Assembly: GCA_011773795.1 (NCBI GenBank)
Contig: WVWW01000247.1
Coordinates: forward strand, 11,941 to 18,657
Source: Acidobacteriota bacterium
GTDB lineage: Bacteria; Acidobacteriota; Polarisedimenticolia; Polarisedimenticolales; Polarisedimenticolaceae
DNA: 6,717 bases
Reading direction: 5' to 3'
Both the position numbers and the translations under genes were made by a program. Under the pieces are notes generated by a model. The model worked only from the letters and a program-made list of their open reading frames with translations, ran no database searches and had not been told where the DNA came from. The stretch's first letter is position 1. Every line of letters starts with the position of its first letter. This document shows positions 4,846 to 6,717 of the stretch, in pieces.

Positions 4846-6717
4846 GTGAAGAAGCTCGCCCCGATCCTCCTCTCGAGCGTCTTGATCCTTGCCGGTTGTG
4901 AGGACTCGCCGCCCGAGGGTCCGGCCCTCGAACCGACCGCCGTGGCCGCTCCGGCGTTCGAGAATCACGACCCGAGCGTCGCTTACGTCGGTCGCGAGGC
5001 CTGCCGCGACTGCCATCTGGCGATCTACAACAGCTACGCCCGGACCGGGATGGGCCGCTCGTTCCGGCCGCTCAACGCGGAGACGACCGTCGGTGAGTTC
5101 GAGGGCTCGCCCGAGTTCAGCGAGAACGGCATGACGTACCGCGTCTTCGAGCGCGATGGAAAGTACTTCATGCAGGAGTTCGTCAAGCGCTCGTCGAACG
5201 CGCAGCTCGCCATGGAAGAACACGAGCTGATCTGGGTGGTCGGATCCAACAACCACAACCGCGCCTACCTGATCGAGCGCGACGGCAAGCTGTTCCAGGC
5301 GCCCGCGTGCTGGTACCCGCAAGGGGATCGCTGGGCGCTCTGCCCCGGTTACGAGCTGGCCAACGAGCACTTCACACGCGAGACGACGCAGAGCTGCATG
5401 TTCTGCCACAACGGCGTGATGCGGGCGGTCGAGGGACGGCGCAACATCTTCGAGCGGCCCTACCCGCACGGGATCGGCTGCGAACGTTGCCACGGGCCGG
5501 GCGAGAAGCACGTCGAGCGGTGGAACTCGGGCGAGGGTTTCGGCAAGCGGGACGACCCGACGATCGTGAATCCCGCGCTCCTCCCGGGGCCCGAACGCCA
5601 GGAAGTCTGCTTCCAGTGCCACCTCGGGGACGCCAACCAGACCGAGCGGATCATCCGCCACGATCGCCCCATGACCTCGTTCCGCCCCGGCCAGCGGATC
5701 TCGGACATCTTCGTCCCGTTCCGCTTCGCCGTGCAGACCGAGTTCGACTTCGGATTGTCCTCCCAGGCGGATCGCATGATGCTCAGCGCGTGCTACACGG
5801 AATCCGGCGGACGGCTCGAGTGCCTCACCTGCCACGACCCGCACGTGCCCGTCGTGGAGCAACCCGAGGGTTACGTCGCGCGCGCTTGCCAGACCTGTCA
5901 TGACGTGCAGGACTGCGGCGAGGAACACGGGATGCGAGAAGCGGCCGGGAATGATTGCGTACCCTGTCACATGCGGCGGGCGGAGCCCGACGACCAGCGC
6001 TTCACGGAGTTCACGGATCACTGGATCCGGCGGGACATCTCGATCGATACGCCGGATCACCGCGAGAGTGTCGAGATCGAGCCGATCTTTCCCGAGCGTT
6101 ACGCCACGCTGACGACCGGCCAGCAGGCCTACTACCGGGCGCGGGCCCTGACCCAGATGACCGATTCCTCCCCGCTGCGGAAGCGCGCCGAGATGAACGC
6201 CGAGGCGTCGAAGCTCTACGCCGGCGCCATCGAACGTGGTTACGACACGGCCGATTCGCGTTACTACTACGGCAAGTTGCTGTTGACCGAGCGCAGCTTC
6301 GAGGAGGCGGCCGAGCAGTTCGAGGCGGTGCTCAGGCACGATCCCGACCACCGCGACGCGCTCTTCGCCCTCGGCCAGTATCACCAGGCCAACGGCGATC
6401 GCGACCGCGCCGTCGAGATGTTCGACCGCATCCTGACGAACGCGCCCGACACCGCGATGGCACTTGCCGAGCGTGGCCGTGTCCTGTTCGAGTCTGGCGA
6501 TGCCGTGGCCGCTCTCGAGCACTATCGCGAGGCGTTGAGTCAGGAGCCGTGGAACGTGACGTATCACGTCAACGTCGGCATGTCCCTCGCGGCCAACGGG
6601 CGCATGCATGAGGCCGCGGAGCTCGCACGAAGCGCCGCAAGACTCGACCCCGACCGACCCGACGTGTGGGAGTTCAACGCGAACGTTCTGCGCGAGATCG
6701 GTGACGAGCAGGGAGCT
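4846..6717 (+). CDS. Heptaheme c-type cytochrome lipoprotein with C-terminal TPR repeats (3' end missing)
   Basis: An exported, membrane-anchored electron-transfer protein; 624 codons are visible and the frame runs off the right edge. Residues 1-18 form a lipoprotein signal peptide (KK, a hydrophobic core, lipobox LAGC with C18 as the lipidated residue). Seven CXXCH heme sites begin at C53, C184, C212, C255, C326, C348 and C371. Between the first two lies a heme-free domain with YARTGMGRSF (64-73), VGSNNHNRAY (132-141) and CPGYE (166-170), patches that I recognise from cytochrome c554-like multiheme proteins of environmental bacteria. C316 in SACYTESGG is a further cysteine before the fifth heme. 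From about residue 450 the protein becomes helical TPR repeats (roughly 470-503, 504-536, 537-569, 571-603 and a start at 605), which usually bind partner proteins. The GTG start is supported by the signal peptide and by an in-frame stop at 4783. The redox partner and substrate are unknown, and no maturation genes are in view. Confidence 0.93.
   Translation, partial: MKKLAPILLSSVLILAGCEDSPPEGPALEPTAVAAPAFENHDPSVAYVGREACRDCHLAIYNSYARTGMGRSFRPLNAETTVGEFEGSPEFSENGMTYRVFERDGKYFMQEFVKRSSNAQLAMEEHELIWVVGSNNHNRAYLIERDGKLFQAPACWYPQGDRWALCPGYELANEHFTRETTQSCMFCHNGVMRAVEGRRNIFERPYPHGIGCERCHGPGEKHVERWNSGEGFGKRDDPTIVNPALLPGPERQEVCFQCHLGDANQTERIIRHDRPMTSFRPGQRISDIFVPFRFAVQTEFDFGLSSQADRMMLSACYTESGGRLECLTCHDPHVPVVEQPEGYVARACQTCHDVQDCGEEHGMREAAGNDCVPCHMRRAEPDDQRFTEFTDHWIRRDISIDTPDHRESVEIEPIFPERYATLTTGQQAYYRARALTQMTDSSPLRKRAEMNAEASKLYAGAIERGYDTADSRYYYGKLLLTERSFEEAAEQFEAVLRHDPDHRDALFALGQYHQANGDRDRAVEMFDRILTNAPDTAMALAERGRVLFESGDAVAALEHYREALSQEPWNVTYHVNVGMSLAANGRMHEAAELARSAARLDPDRPDVWEFNANVLREIGDEQGA

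Noticed and set aside
4231..6609. A 792-codon open frame on the minus strand, opposite the cytochrome and running into the thiolase
   Set aside because: Its codons lie exactly opposite the cytochrome codons, so it stays open simply because the real gene avoids TTA, CTA and TCA in GC-rich DNA. The product shows no recognisable domain, while the plus strand encodes seven heme sites.
1..6717. tRNA, rRNA, CRISPR, insertion sequence or phage element
   Set aside because: The non-coding space totals little more than 100 bases, and no terminal inverted repeats, transposase motifs or regularly spaced repeats are seen.

Overview
The window is GC-rich bacterial DNA and is almost entirely coding. It holds six protein genes with gaps of 8, 13 and 91 bases, two four-base overlaps, and no RNA gene, insertion sequence or CRISPR array that I can see. 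A multiheme cytochrome fused to tetratricopeptide repeats, an RskA-like protein and a DUF3810 membrane protein in a GC-rich genome fit an environmental Gram-negative lineage such as Acidobacteriota or a neighbouring phylum (Myxococcota, Gemmatimonadota). This placement is an inference from gene content and is not secure.

Bases 2-3555 read rightward as a tight run. It contains a zinc-dependent medium-chain dehydrogenase cut by the left edge, a DUF3810-type membrane protein with an HEAAH metallopeptidase signature, an alpha/beta hydrolase whose GTG start overlaps the stop of the DUF3810 gene, and a one-pass membrane protein with a coiled coil and an RskA-like (anti-sigma-K C-terminal) domain but no sigma-binding N-terminal domain. 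Bases 3552-4754 read leftward and encode a thiolase. Its stop codon and that of the RskA-like gene lie in the same CTAG palindrome. Across a 91-base divergent spacer, bases 4846-6717 read rightward and encode a lipoprotein with seven CXXCH heme sites followed by TPR repeats, cut by the right edge.

No single pathway joins the six genes. The dehydrogenase and thiolase are ordinary carbon and acyl-CoA enzymes. The DUF3810 protein, the RskA-like protein and the cytochrome belong to the cell envelope. The clearest small-scale signal is in gene starts. Two genes (985 and 4846) have a good -10-like hexamer ending only 6-7 bases before the start codon and no usable Shine-Dalgarno sequence, which suggests leaderless transcripts. 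A third gene (3001) shows a weaker version. The thiolase instead has a normal Shine-Dalgarno sequence. I found no convincing new multi-gene system. The items most worth checking are the leaderless starts, the orphan RskA-like protein and the DUF3810/hydrolase pair.
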